From Roseovarius pelagicus (GTDB taxonomy: Bacteria; Pseudomonadota; Alphaproteobacteria; Rhodobacterales; Rhodobacteraceae): a stretch of DNA of 64,000 nt. A program made the translations under genes and the position numbers. The notes under the pieces are model-generated. The model worked only from the letters and a program-made list of their open reading frames with translations, ran no database searches and had not been told where the DNA came from. The stretch is from positions 620,001 through 684,000 of the forward strand of contig NZ_CP106738.1 of assembly GCF_025639885.1 (NCBI RefSeq). Direction: 5' to 3'. Positions 1-8,333 of this stretch are shown here, piece after piece; position 1 is the first letter of the stretch; each line of letters starts with the position of its first letter.

Positions 1-274
1 CGGCCTCGCCAGCAAGGTTAATCGGATGCCAATAGGCAGCCGTAGCAACCGCCGTGCCGAGGCGGATCTTGCTGGTTTCGCCCGCCCACCACGTCAGTAT
101 CTGGAATGGATTGGGCGCGATGGTCATCTCCAGCGCATGGTGTTCCGCAGCCCAGACGATTTCGAAACCGCCCTCTTCCGCCATCTGCACCATCTCGATG
201 GTGTGGCGTGCCACGTCATTCATATCAAGGCTGTCGTCAATACGCTCTAGATTGATCGCAAGTTGAAATTTCAT
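1..274 (-). CDS. Luciferase-like (LLM class) flavin-dependent monooxygenase, partial
   Basis: Only the first 91 codons are in the window; the gene runs off the left edge. It starts with ATG at 274 behind a GAAGGTGA ribosome site. The visible part reads MKFQLAINLERID, then GGFEIVWAAEHHALE, PNPFQILTWWAGET and IRLGTAVATAAYWHP. The xAEHH block and the RLGTAV strand are hallmarks of the bacterial luciferase / F420-FMN monooxygenase barrel fold. Such enzymes use reduced flavin supplied by a separate reductase, and a reductase domain lies nearby at 2912-4432. The gene is co-directional with the aldehyde dehydrogenase upstream. Family assignment is firm; substrate is unknown. Confidence 0.85.
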   Translation of the reverse strand, partial: MKFQLAINLERIDDSLDMNDVARHTIEMVQMAEEGGFEIVWAAEHHALEMTIAPNPFQILTWWAGETSKIRLGTAVATAAYWHPINLAGEA

Positions 275-397
275 CTGTCGTCACCTTCTACTAGGCGTGT
301 CACCAATCGTGACACCATGTCGGTGGCAGGCAATCGGCCTGCGTTGTTAAGTTCGAGGCCATCTCATCGGCCCTGCGTGAGTGCATCCAAAGCCTTA

Positions 398-423
398 CCC
401 CCCTTGCCGTGGCACAGGGGGGG
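398..423 (-). terminator. GC-rich hairpin between the aldehyde dehydrogenase and monooxygenase genes
   Basis: Six C are matched by a run of seven G, with inner arms TGCC/GGCA around a two-base loop. It starts 12 bases beyond the aldehyde dehydrogenase stop. There is no T tract on either strand, so it may be a weak terminator or an mRNA 3-prime stabiliser separating the two co-directional genes. Confidence 0.4.
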
Positions 424-434
424 CGCATGGCAAA

Positions 435-1916
435 TCAGCGCATGACAAAGGGGTTGGCGATGGGGTCGTCCGATGTGTTCATCCACACTGTTTTCGGTCG
501 GGTGTAGTCGTACATCGCCTGGAACCCGCTTTCGCGACCGTAGCCGGACCCCTTGATTCCGCCGAATTCAGCAATGGGGGAGACGACACGATAAGTATTC
601 ACCCAGACGATCCCTGCCCGCACAGCAGACGACATCCGCAATGAACGCGCACTGTCACGGGTGAAAATGCCCGCCGCCAGCCCGTGTTCGGTGTCGTTGG
701 CCAGCGCCAGCACCTCCTCCTCGGTCTTGAACCGCTGAACACATAGGACCGGGCCGAACAACTCGGTATCGACAATGCGCATATCCTGTCGCGGACAATC
801 AATGATCGTCGGCTGGTAATACAGTCCCTCCATGCCATCCGGCTGTGCGCCGCCGACCAGAACGGTCCCGCCTTCCTCAACCGCGTGGGCAACCTCGGAT
901 TTGATATGATCCAACTGCCCCTGTGTACAGAGCGGCCCCATCTGGGTGTCTTCGGCCAGCGGATCGCCGATGACAATCTGGCGCGCCAGCGATGTCATCC
1001 GCTCCAGAAATTCGTCCGCAATATCCTCGTGCAGATACAGGCGCGATCCGGCAACGCAGCTTTGCCCCGTCGCGCCAAAGATGCCCGCGATCGACGCGTT
1101 CACCGCGCTTTCGATATTGGCATCATCGAACACAATGAACGGCGATTTGCCACCCAGTTCCAGACTGACTTCGGCAAAGTTACGTTTCGAATTTTCCAGA
1201 ACGTGCCGCGCGGCCCCCGGCCCCCCGGTAAAGGAAATGCGCGCCACCAACGGATGCGACGTCAGCACCTTGCCGCAAGGATCGCCATGACCGGTCACGA
1301 TGTTCACGACACCGGGGGGAAATCCCGCCTCTTCGATCAGGCGTCCGAAATCCAGCATTGCGGCGCTGGCATGCTCCGAGGCTTTCAGCACAATGGTGTT
1401 TCCCGCCGCCAAGGCCGGTCCCATCTTGACCGCGACGAGGAACAGCTGACTGTTCCACGGCACCACGGCCGCGACGACACCCAGTGGCTCGCGTCGGGTG
1501 AACACGAACATATCCGGTTTGTCGATGGGCAGGGTTTCACCCGCGATCTTGTCGGCGCAACCAGCGTAAAAGTGGAAAAATTCCGCAATATACTTGGCCT
1601 GCCAGCGCGTTTCTTTCAGCATCTTGCCGCTGTCGATAGATTCAGTGCGGCCCAGTTCCTCGGATTTGTCCGCCAGCAGATCACCTAACTTGCGCAGGCA
1701 TTTACCGCGTTCGGTTGGTGTCATCTTGGCCCATGGCCCATCTAGAAACGCGTGATGTGCAGCTCGCACGGCGCGATCGACGTCATCTGCCGTCGCCTCG
1801 GGCACGCGCGCCCAGACCTCTCCGGTTGCCGGGTTGACGCTGTCGAACTGCCCTGCATCAGAAGCAAGGCACCACTCCCCGTCAATCAACATCTCGTAGC
1901 TTTCGATTTCTGCCAT
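435..1916 (-). CDS. Aldehyde dehydrogenase (NAD(P)-dependent)
   Basis: A 493-residue member of the ALDH superfamily, of typical length, oxidising an aldehyde to an acid with NAD(P). Visible motifs are PWN (N155), LELGGKSPF with the general base E253, and GQSCVAGSR with the nucleophile C287. The open frame extends 29 codons further upstream, but ATG at 1916 is chosen because AGAGGG precedes it at good spacing and the protein then begins like its relatives. It is divergent from the hydrolase at 2109 and co-directional with the LLM monooxygenase. In two-component ring-opening pathways (trigonelline TgnC, pyridine PyrB) an ALDH oxidises the ring-opened aldehyde; a similar role here is inference. 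Confidence 0.93.
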   Translation of the reverse strand: MAEIESYEMLIDGEWCLASDAGQFDSVNPATGEVWARVPEATADDVDRAVRAAHHAFLDGPWAKMTPTERGKCLRKLGDLLADKSEELGRTESIDSGKMLKETRWQAKYIAEFFHFYAGCADKIAGETLPIDKPDMFVFTRREPLGVVAAVVPWNSQLFLVAVKMGPALAAGNTIVLKASEHASAAMLDFGRLIEEAGFPPGVVNIVTGHGDPCGKVLTSHPLVARISFTGGPGAARHVLENSKRNFAEVSLELGGKSPFIVFDDANIESAVNASIAGIFGATGQSCVAGSRLYLHEDIADEFLERMTSLARQIVIGDPLAEDTQMGPLCTQGQLDHIKSEVAHAVEEGGTVLVGGAQPDGMEGLYYQPTIIDCPRQDMRIVDTELFGPVLCVQRFKTEEEVLALANDTEHGLAAGIFTRDSARSLRMSSAVRAGIVWVNTYRVVSPIAEFGGIKGSGYGRESGFQAMYDYTRPKTVWMNTSDDPIANPFVMR

Positions 1917-1982
1917 CGTGCCGAACCCTCTATTAGAAAACTGATTCTCAGTCTGAGGGATAATTTTTATATGAGTTGAGAT

Positions 1983-2005
1983 TTTTGGACGCATCATGTC
2001 CAAAA
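1983..2005. promoter_or_regulatory. Inverted repeat in divergent promoter region
   Basis: TTTTGGAC and GTCCAAAA form perfect 8-bp arms around a 7-bp spacer. The repeat lies between the divergent aldehyde dehydrogenase (start 1916) and hydrolase (start 2109). Placement and AT-rich flanks suit a regulator operator serving both genes; the regulator is not identified. Confidence 0.45.
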
Positions 2006-2108
2006 TTTAAAACTACCAGCCGGGCAAGTGGGACAGTTTGCACGAACGATATTGCAGCGCGCATCGTCCCAGCGCGACCGTAGCACAGACAACACACCGG
2101 AGGTTTCC

Positions 2109-2915
2109 ATGGCGCAAACAACTGATGGCACATATTTCGTCCGTCGAGGAGACCAGGACGCGCCTTCGGTGATACTTGTCCACGGTCTGGGCCTGTGCGC
2201 GCAGGTCTGGCAATGGCAATCCCCCGCGCTGGCAGAGCGCTATGACGTCATCGCCTACGATCTCTATGGCCACGGCGACAGCGCATCTCCCCCGTCCGAG
2301 CCGTCACTCAGCCTGTTCTCCGAACAACTAGCCGGAGTAATGGACGCATGCGCCATCGATAGCACGGCGATCATCGGATTCTCCCTTGGGGGCATGATCG
2401 CGCGCCGCTTTGCGCAGGACCACCCGGACCGCACCAGCGCGCTGGCCATTCTGCATTCACCGCACCAACGCACGCCCGACGCTCAGACCGCCATCCTCGC
2501 CCGTGTCGAGCAGGCCCGCCGCGATGGCCCCGCGGCGACAGTCGAGGCCGCGCTGGAACGCTGGTTTACGGACACATATCGTCAGGATCACCCCGACATG
2601 ATGGATCTGGTGCGCCGCTGGGTGCGCGCCAACGATATCGCGATCTATCATCGTAACTACCGCGTTCTCGCGGATGGGATTGACGAAATCACGGCGCCTC
2701 AACCGCCAATCAATATCCCCACGCTGGTGGTGACGGGTGACGAGGATTACGGCAACGGCCCCGAGATGACGCGCGCAATCGCCGCCGAGATTCCCGGTGC
2801 AGAAACGCATATCCTGCCCGGTCTGCGACATATGGCGCTGGCAGAAGATCCCGACCAGATGAACAACGTGTTGTTGGGATTTCTCGACCGCCACATCAAG
2901 GGTCCAGTGACATGA
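2109..2915 (+). CDS. Alpha/beta-fold hydrolase
   Basis: A 268-residue alpha/beta hydrolase. The oxyanion-region VHGLGLCAQVW, nucleophile elbow GFSLGG (S92), acid region VTGDEDYG and the late His in GLRHMAL form the usual Ser-Asp-His triad. ATG at 2109 is preceded by CCGGAGG; the open frame runs back to 2028 without a ribosome site. The last codon overlaps the next gene by four bases (ATGA), so the two are translationally coupled. Relatives include carbon-carbon and amide hydrolases of ring-cleavage pathways, such as TgnD and (acetamidomethylene)succinate hydrolase. The exact substrate cannot be read from the sequence. Confidence 0.88.
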   Translation: MAQTTDGTYFVRRGDQDAPSVILVHGLGLCAQVWQWQSPALAERYDVIAYDLYGHGDSASPPSEPSLSLFSEQLAGVMDACAIDSTAIIGFSLGGMIARRFAQDHPDRTSALAILHSPHQRTPDAQTAILARVEQARRDGPAATVEAALERWFTDTYRQDHPDMMDLVRRWVRANDIAIYHRNYRVLADGIDEITAPQPPINIPTLVVTGDEDYGNGPEMTRAIAAEIPGAETHILPGLRHMALAEDPDQMNNVLLGFLDRHIKGPVT

Positions 2916-4432
2916 GCAATGGTATCCTCAACGGGAACCGGGTTCTCGACCTCTGCACAGGCGCGCCCGGTCGCTACGGCACAATGATGCTTGCGGATCA
3001 AGGCGCCGAAGTGATCCGCGTAGATGGCATTCTCAGCGGCCAGACGGATGACGGGCATCCGGCGGGCAACCTGCTGGATCGCAATAAGAAAAGTGTAGTA
3101 TTCGACCTGACGTCGGACGAGGGTTCCGCCGGTCTGACCAACCTGCTGGCGGGCGCCCATGCCATCGTCAGCGACCTGCCGCTCGATATGCGACAAGAGT
3201 TGAACCTAGCATATCACACGCTGGCAGAACTGAACCCGCGCCTGATTTACGCGACGCTTCCCAACGTGGCGACTGCCGACACCCAGCCCGCCATCGGGGC
3301 GACATTGGCCTTTGGCCTGATGGCCGCGTTGCGTCAGGTCGACGCAACGGGCAAAGGCCAGCAGTTGGAGATTGCGCCACCGACGAACAGCGACGAAATA
3401 TGCGCGCTCGCGTTCTCTGCGCACCCTGCCCCACCGCCAAACACACCACCCACACCGGGCCGAGATACGGACACATACCTGTCGGAAATGCCCAATGTGC
3501 CGATGACGGATCTGGAAAAGCGTGCATTGCGGGATGCGATGGGCACCTTTGCGACCGGTGTCACTGTCGTGACCACTCTGCAATCGGATGGGACACCCCG
3601 CGGATTTACCGCAAATTCCTTTACGTCCGTATCGCTGGATCCACCGCTGCTGCTCGTGTGCATCGCCAAAACGGCCCACAGCTGTGACACCTTCTGTGCC
3701 GCGCCGTCTTTTGCTGTCAACGTCCTCAGCGAAGGGCAAAAAACGCTATCAAACCTCTTTGCCTCACGCGATCCGGACAAGTTCGGGCAATGTGGCTGGC
3801 GCGGCGGCGCTGCCGGAATGCCTCTACTGGACGAGGCGCTGGCGGGGATCGTCTGTACACGCGAGCGACTGATTGATGCGGGGGATCACGTTATTCTGGT
3901 GGGCCGGGTGATAGATTTCTCCGCGCGTCATGCAGCCCCGTTGGGATACTTCAAAGGCAATTATTTCTCCATCGGTCTGGAAGAAGAACTGGTGTCAGCC
4001 GCCTCGCAGGCCGGACCGGTCAAGATCGGCGCGCTTCTTTCGCGTGGCAGACAACTGCTGTTGAGAGTCGGAGCAGATGGCGAGATCGGCATACCCGCGG
4101 CGGACGAACCACGGCAAAGCCTGCCTTTGCTCAAGAAACATCTGGAAAAGCTACGGATCAAGGCGCAGCTCGACTTTCTCTACGCCGTATATCAGGACAG
4201 CAGCACCGGCCATCATGGCATCTATTACCATGGCACAGCCGAGGGCTATACCCCGTCGGGGCACAAGTTCTTTGATCTGGATGACATCCCCCTGAAAAAA
4301 CTGCCCAGCGCGGCGGAACGCAGTATGCTGACCCGCTATTGCGAGGAATTCCGGCACGGCAGCTTCGGCATCTATCTGGGCGACGAAACCACCGGCACCG
4401 TACGGCGCTACGCAGCCCCTGATGACACCTGA
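2912..4432 (+). CDS. CaiB-like domain fused to flavin reductase with an extra C-terminal domain
   Basis: A 506-residue three-part protein. Residues 1-165 match the N-terminal half of class III CoA-transferases (CaiB/BaiF): RVLDLCTGAPGRYGTMMLAD, NKKSVVFDL and LNPRLIYATL, followed by a condensed TGKGQQLEI segment. The rest of that fold, including the region of the catalytic Asp, is missing, so transferase activity is doubtful. A Pro-rich linker (about 171-198) leads to a RutF/HpaC-type flavin reductase (about 205-355; MGTFATGVTVVTT, GFTANSFTSVSLDPPL, FAVNVLS). Residues 360-506 form a further domain I do not recognise with certainty, possibly Nudix-like. The reductase likely feeds reduced flavin to the LLM monooxygenase at the window edge. 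Confidence 0.82.
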   Translation: MSNGILNGNRVLDLCTGAPGRYGTMMLADQGAEVIRVDGILSGQTDDGHPAGNLLDRNKKSVVFDLTSDEGSAGLTNLLAGAHAIVSDLPLDMRQELNLAYHTLAELNPRLIYATLPNVATADTQPAIGATLAFGLMAALRQVDATGKGQQLEIAPPTNSDEICALAFSAHPAPPPNTPPTPGRDTDTYLSEMPNVPMTDLEKRALRDAMGTFATGVTVVTTLQSDGTPRGFTANSFTSVSLDPPLLLVCIAKTAHSCDTFCAAPSFAVNVLSEGQKTLSNLFASRDPDKFGQCGWRGGAAGMPLLDEALAGIVCTRERLIDAGDHVILVGRVIDFSARHAAPLGYFKGNYFSIGLEEELVSAASQAGPVKIGALLSRGRQLLLRVGADGEIGIPAADEPRQSLPLLKKHLEKLRIKAQLDFLYAVYQDSSTGHHGIYYHGTAEGYTPSGHKFFDLDDIPLKKLPSAAERSMLTRYCEEFRHGSFGIYLGDETTGTVRRYAAPDDT

Positions 4433-4461
4433 AATTCTGACCATGATCCAAGAGGTAATCT

Positions 4462-5067
4462 ATGTTTCCTGAACTGAGAAAAGTCGTCACCTTTGACGAG
4501 GACATCCATCGCGAAGGCGAGCGCGCCGCTGACCCCATTCTGCGGATGATCGGCGTGGCCGCCGTTTTGCGCAACCCGTGGCATGGCCAAGGATATGTCG
4601 AGGACCTTGCACCCGAAATCAAACGTCTCGCCCCTCCATTGGGCCGGATGCTGACCGACCGCCTCATCGCGCTGGCAGGTTCCGGCGACGCAATCGAGGC
4701 CTATGGCAAGGCCTGCATCGCCGGCACCGATTGCGAACTGGAACATGCTTCTGCCCTGATCCATACGCTGCAATATGGCAATTTCTACCGCGAGGCCGTG
4801 GGTGCCAAGAGCTATCTGGGCTTTACCAACACGCGCGGACCAGCGAACACGCAAATACAGGTGCCGCTGATGGACAAGCATGACACCGGGCGGCGATCGC
4901 ACTATCTGACCGTACAGTTTTCAATCTATGACGCCCCTGCGCATGATGAAATCGTGGTCGCACTGGGGGCCGCCACCGGCGGGCGTCCGCATCACCGGAT
5001 CGGGGATCGTTACTCTGACCTTGCCGCCCTCGGCCGGGACGTCGAGAACCCCGCCGGGGTGGATTGA
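4462..5067 (+). CDS. Amino acid synthesis family protein (DUF1185)
   Basis: A 201-residue cytosolic protein matching the DUF1185 / AA_synth family over its whole length (VAAVLRNPWHGQGYVEDL, LGRMLTDRLI, GYGKACIAG-type segment, RVGDRYSDL-like tail). ATG at 4462 follows CAAGAGGTAATCT. The family is conserved in proteobacteria but has no settled biochemical role. It is often seen beside flavin monooxygenases, hydrolases and aldehyde dehydrogenases, as here, so a step in the same catabolic route is likely. Its end overlaps by 58 bases the end of the convergent nitrile hydratase accessory gene. Confidence 0.85.
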   Translation: MFPELRKVVTFDEDIHREGERAADPILRMIGVAAVLRNPWHGQGYVEDLAPEIKRLAPPLGRMLTDRLIALAGSGDAIEAYGKACIAGTDCELEHASALIHTLQYGNFYREAVGAKSYLGFTNTRGPANTQIQVPLMDKHDTGRRSHYLTVQFSIYDAPAHDEIVVALGAATGGRPHHRIGDRYSDLAALGRDVENPAGVD

Positions 5068-5429
5068 GCCGTGCGAATGGCGGCTATCGCAACGCGCAGG
5101 TCAGCGATCTGCGCCGCGATGTCGCCCTCCGCAATCACCCCCTCGGCTTGCAGTGTCGCTTCGGCGGCCTGCAACCAACACTCAAAATACTCGTTCTCGA
5201 CACTTTGCGCAGCCCCGGACGGCGCGGCTTTCTCCATCTCGGTAATCTCGCGGGCGAGACGCGCTTGAAACGTGGCCCAGGGCACGTGCCCCGCATGCAC
5301 GCAGCCCACAATCAAAGCAAAGATGCGGGCCTGCCACGGCGCGCGAAACAGCGGACCATCGCCACATATGTCGGGGATCACCGCCGCGATGTCATCCATC
5401 GTCTGCTTATGCGCCTCAAGCGGGGTCAA
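5010..5429 (-). CDS. Nitrile hydratase accessory protein (metallochaperone type)
   Basis: A protein of about 139 residues resembling the N-terminal domain of nitrile hydratase beta, as cobalt activators of the P14K/NhlE type do. Motifs are GDGPLFRAPWQARIFALIVG, GHVPWATFQARLAREI and YFECWLQAAEATLQAEG. These small proteins bind the alpha subunit and deliver cobalt. TTG at 5429, with GGGAG seven bases upstream, overlaps the beta stop; ATG at 5399 is the alternative. It is last in the nitrile hydratase operon and collides with the convergent DUF1185 gene. Confidence 0.83.
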   Translation of the reverse strand: MTPLEAHKQTMDDIAAVIPDICGDGPLFRAPWQARIFALIVGCVHAGHVPWATFQARLAREITEMEKAAPSGAAQSVENEYFECWLQAAEATLQAEGVIAEGDIAAQIADLRVAIAAIRTAQSTPAGFSTSRPRAARSE

Positions 5430-6076
5430 GATATGGCTCCCAGAGGTCGAGAAAAACCGTTGCGCCGCGCTCTGCCCCACTCCCCCATAGGTCCGCAGCA
5501 CTAAAACGAACCGTATAGCAATGATGCGGATCAGGCCCGTCGCCGCGCGCCATCGCATCGGCAAACTGGAAAATCCCCAGCTCTGCTTCGATAACACCAA
5601 CATGCCCGCGTACGTAGCGCGGCACGCGGGTATGCCCTGCCGGGCAATCGTCGCGCGCGCGTACACGCTGACCAATGGCAAATTTGGGGTCCGCGGTTTC
5701 GGGCGGATAAGACATCGCCCCCCCCGGCATGGGTCGCTTTGACCAACTCCTTCGCCGCGACAGGTCCATGCCCGTCCGGCACATCAAACCGCTTTCGACC
5801 CGTTGCCAGTTCCTCTGCATCAACCAGACCGGCCTCCAGTAACAGAGTCTGACAACCAATCGCCCATTTTTCGAAATAGTTCGCAGTCAGATACTGCGGC
5901 GGAGGCATCCTTTCGATCGCATGGCGGTGTTGGTCAGAATTAAACGGTGCCGACCACGCAATGGTCTCGGTCAGCGCAAAGGCGCGTTTTTGCCAATCGG
6001 CGCTGAACACCTCGTTAGCGTCGGTGGGTACAGGGCCGAACCCGTGCATGCCGCCCATATCATGGATACCGTCCAT
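5416..6076 (-). pseudogene. Nitrile hydratase beta subunit, frameshifted
   Basis: Two reading frames together make one complete beta subunit. The N-terminal part (MDGIHDMGGMHGFGPV, PPQYLTANYFEKWA) is encoded from 6076 to the C8 run at 5718-5725. The C-terminal part (FAIGQRVRARD, PAGHTRVPRYVRGHVG, YTVRFSAADLWG, FLDLWEPYLDPA) continues in another frame to the stop at 5416. With seven instead of eight C in the run, the frames join smoothly as ATHAGGAMSYPPET and give about 219 residues, normal for the family. The beta subunit shapes the active-site pocket with alpha. Either this is a sequencing length error, or the enzyme is inactive or phase-variable in this strain. Confidence 0.88.
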
Positions 6077-6088
6077 CTAACGCCCCCC

Positions 6089-6685
6089 TTACAGTCGTGC
6101 CGTACCGATCATGCCGTTACGCGTGACCATCGTGGCCAGCGTGGCAGTATCCTGCCCGTCCGTCCCTTCCGGCCTCTGCGGTAAAACCAGATAACGGATT
6201 TCGGCGGTGCTATCCCAAACGCGCACCTGCATATCCTCGGGCAACACCACGCCAAACTCGGCCAGCACGCTGCGCGGTTCGCGAACGGCGCGTGAACGGT
6301 ACGCTGCACTCTTGTACCATGTCGGCGGCAGGCCAAGAACAGGCCACGGATAGCAAGAGCATAACGTGCAGACGACGAGGTTATGCACCTCGTACGTGTT
6401 TTCCAGAACGCGGATATGTTCCCCCTGAAACCCGGAAAACCCCATATCGGCAATCGCAGCGGTGCCGTCGCGCAATAGCCATGCGCGATAATCTGGATCA
6501 GTCCAGGCACGCGCCACCACCGCCGCACCATTCCGCGGGCCAGTTTCACGTTCATAATATTCGACAATGGCATCCAGCGCGGCGGGATCTACCAGCCCCT
6601 TAGCGATCATAAGCTCTTCGAGCGCGCGCACGCGCAGGGCCGCGCCTTCCTCCAGCGGGTCGTGATCGGGATGATCATGGGGCAT
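6089..6685 (-). CDS. Nitrile hydratase alpha subunit, cobalt type
   Basis: A 198-residue metal-binding subunit that hydrates nitriles to amides. The claw motif [11 protein letters not shown] (C106, C109, C111) has Thr in the position and Tyr after the last Cys that mark the Co(III) class; Fe enzymes carry Ser and Thr. The N-terminal helices ([13 protein letters not shown]) and the [20 protein letters not shown] block are standard. The gene lies 12 bases after the permease stop and 12 bases before beta, clearly in the transporter operon. The alpha subunit itself is intact although beta is frameshifted. Confidence 0.95.
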   Translation of the reverse strand: MPHDHPDHDPLEEGAALRVRALEELMIAKGLVDPAALDAIVEYYERETGPRNGAAVVARAWTDPDYRAWLLRDGTAAIADMGFSGFQGEHIRVLENTYEVHNLVVCTLCSCYPWPVLGLPPTWYKSAAYRSRAVREPRSVLAEFGVVLPEDMQVRVWDSTAEIRYLVLPQRPEGTDGQDTATLATMVTRNGMIGTARL

Positions 6686-6697
6686 AGCGAACGCGCC

Positions 6698-7486
6698 TTA
6701 ATCCTGCGCGCCCAGAATGCGCGTGAGGTTGGAAAACTTAGCGATCAGGCTGAACACAGCGATGTTGATCAGCAAAAACAGCACCGCGATAGAGGCGATC
6801 ACCGGTGTGTACCCATAGCGCAAGGCGTTGAAAATCTTGATCGGCAGCGTCTCGACCGTAAAGCCCACCGTCATCAACGCGATGATATATTCATTCAGGC
6901 TAAGCACGAAACAGAACGCAAACCCGGCAAAGGCAAACGGCGCCGCGATCGGCAGGATCACGGTGCGGAACACCACGGCATTACTGGCGCCCATGGTTTG
7001 GCTGGCCTCTATCAACGATTTATCGACACTCTCCAATCCCAGCGAAATCGTGACCAAGGGCAACGCCAGCAAGAAAATCGCATGGGCGATGATCACATTA
7101 ATCAGCAGGCCATGCATCCCCGCACTGGTAAACAGTAACAAGAACCCCAATGCCATGATCACGGGCGGAAGGATAAACGGCGCGATCCCAAGCGCGAACA
7201 GCGCCTTGGCATAGCGCAGACCATAGCGCCACGCCGTATAGGCCACCGGCATCGCAATCAAAACCGCCAGCGTGGCCGAGGCCAGCGCGATCATCAGCGA
7301 ATTCAACAATGCGTTGAACCAATCGCTCGCCACGAAAATCTCGGCGTACCAGCGGAATGAGAACCCGCGCGGCGGAAAGGCCAGAAAGCGTTTTTCGTTG
7401 AACGACACGGCGGTGATCACGACAATCGGGCCGATCAGGTAAAGCGCAAAGATCAGCAGATAGAGGCGGCGCATAAAGGTCATCAT
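6698..7486 (-). CDS. ABC transporter permease, polyamine type (PotC-like)
   Basis: A 262-residue inner-membrane permease with about six hydrophobic helices and the EAA loop SLIEASQTMGASNAVVFRTVILP typical of spermidine/putrescine-family importers. It pairs with the permease upstream, overlapping it by ATGA, and couples to the ATPase at 8334. Translation coupling and the following nitrile hydratase genes suggest the transporter imports the nitrogenous substrate of this operon. Confidence 0.9.
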   Translation of the reverse strand: MMTFMRRLYLLIFALYLIGPIVVITAVSFNEKRFLAFPPRGFSFRWYAEIFVASDWFNALLNSLMIALASATLAVLIAMPVAYTAWRYGLRYAKALFALGIAPFILPPVIMALGFLLLFTSAGMHGLLINVIIAHAIFLLALPLVTISLGLESVDKSLIEASQTMGASNAVVFRTVILPIAAPFAFAGFAFCFVLSLNEYIIALMTVGFTVETLPIKIFNALRYGYTPVIASIAVLFLLINIAVFSLIAKFSNLTRILGAQD

Positions 7487-8322
7487 TTGCCCCCCGAGAA
7501 TTTGGTAACCACGGCGATCACGCTGGCACTGAGCGCCAGCAGCACGACCGCAAGAGCCGACGCAAAGGGCATGTTAAAGTTAAAAATCGCCTGATCGGTG
7601 ATCAGCACCGATAATGTCCAATGCTCGGGCTTGCCCAGCACCTGCGGCACGATGATCGCGCCCAGCGTCAACACGAATATGGTCACGCCACTGGAAATGA
7701 TTGCAGGGCGCGTGACCGGCATCACTACCGTAAAGAATGTGCGCAGCGGCGACGCGCCCAGAGTGCGCGATGCCTCGATCAGGCTTTTGTCCAACCGGCT
7801 GAGCGCCGGGTAAAGCAACAGCACCGAAAACGGCACGGCCAGATAAACCAAGGCTGCCAGAACCGCCCCTGCCGATGGTGTCATGGCAAAACTTTTCTCG
7901 GCCAGACCGACCATGACCAGAATATTGGCGATCCCCCCCGTGCGCGACAGTAGGATTTGCCAGCTAAACGCAATCAACACTTCCGACAGCGACAATTGCG
8001 CGAGAATGTAGATCAGCCACAAGGTTTGCGAACGCGGCCCGAACTGGGTCAGCATATAGGTAAATGGATAGGCGATCAGCAGGCTCAGCAGTGCGATCAG
8101 CGCACACAGCCCCGCCGAAAACAACGCCCGCTCGATATAGAACCACGTCGCGAAGCGTTCGAAATGCTCCATGCTAAAGCCGAGCTGATAGTCGCCGGTT
8201 TCCGATGGCACCGAAACGCTCGTCATCAGGATCAAAACGAACGGTACGAAAAAGAAGATCCCGATCATCACCGACGACGGGATCAGACCGAGACTGCGGG
8301 TAAAGCTGCTGCCCTGTTGCAT
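7483..8322 (-). CDS. ABC transporter permease, polyamine type (PotB-like)
   Basis: A 279-residue membrane permease. It has an N-terminal transmembrane helix, a periplasmic stretch (VPSETGDYQLGFSMEHFERF), then five more helices including the EAA motif SLIEASRTLGASPLRTFFTVVMP. It is the PotB-type partner of the next permease. The start ATG at 8322 lies 11 bases after the ATPase stop. Confidence 0.9.
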   Translation of the reverse strand: MQQGSSFTRSLGLIPSSVMIGIFFFVPFVLILMTSVSVPSETGDYQLGFSMEHFERFATWFYIERALFSAGLCALIALLSLLIAYPFTYMLTQFGPRSQTLWLIYILAQLSLSEVLIAFSWQILLSRTGGIANILVMVGLAEKSFAMTPSAGAVLAALVYLAVPFSVLLLYPALSRLDKSLIEASRTLGASPLRTFFTVVMPVTRPAIISSGVTIFVLTLGAIIVPQVLGKPEHWTLSVLITDQAIFNFNMPFASALAVVLLALSASVIAVVTKFSGGK

Positions 8323-8333
8323 CCCCCCGCGCC

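Noticed and set aside
885..1688. 267-codon open frame opposite the aldehyde dehydrogenase
   Set aside because: The aldehyde dehydrogenase frame has all catalytic motifs; the antisense frame has none.
5416..6076. Natural split of nitrile hydratase beta as in thiocyanate hydrolase
   Set aside because: The two halves join perfectly by a one-base change in a C8 run and overlap at that point; there is no ribosome site for a separate second half.
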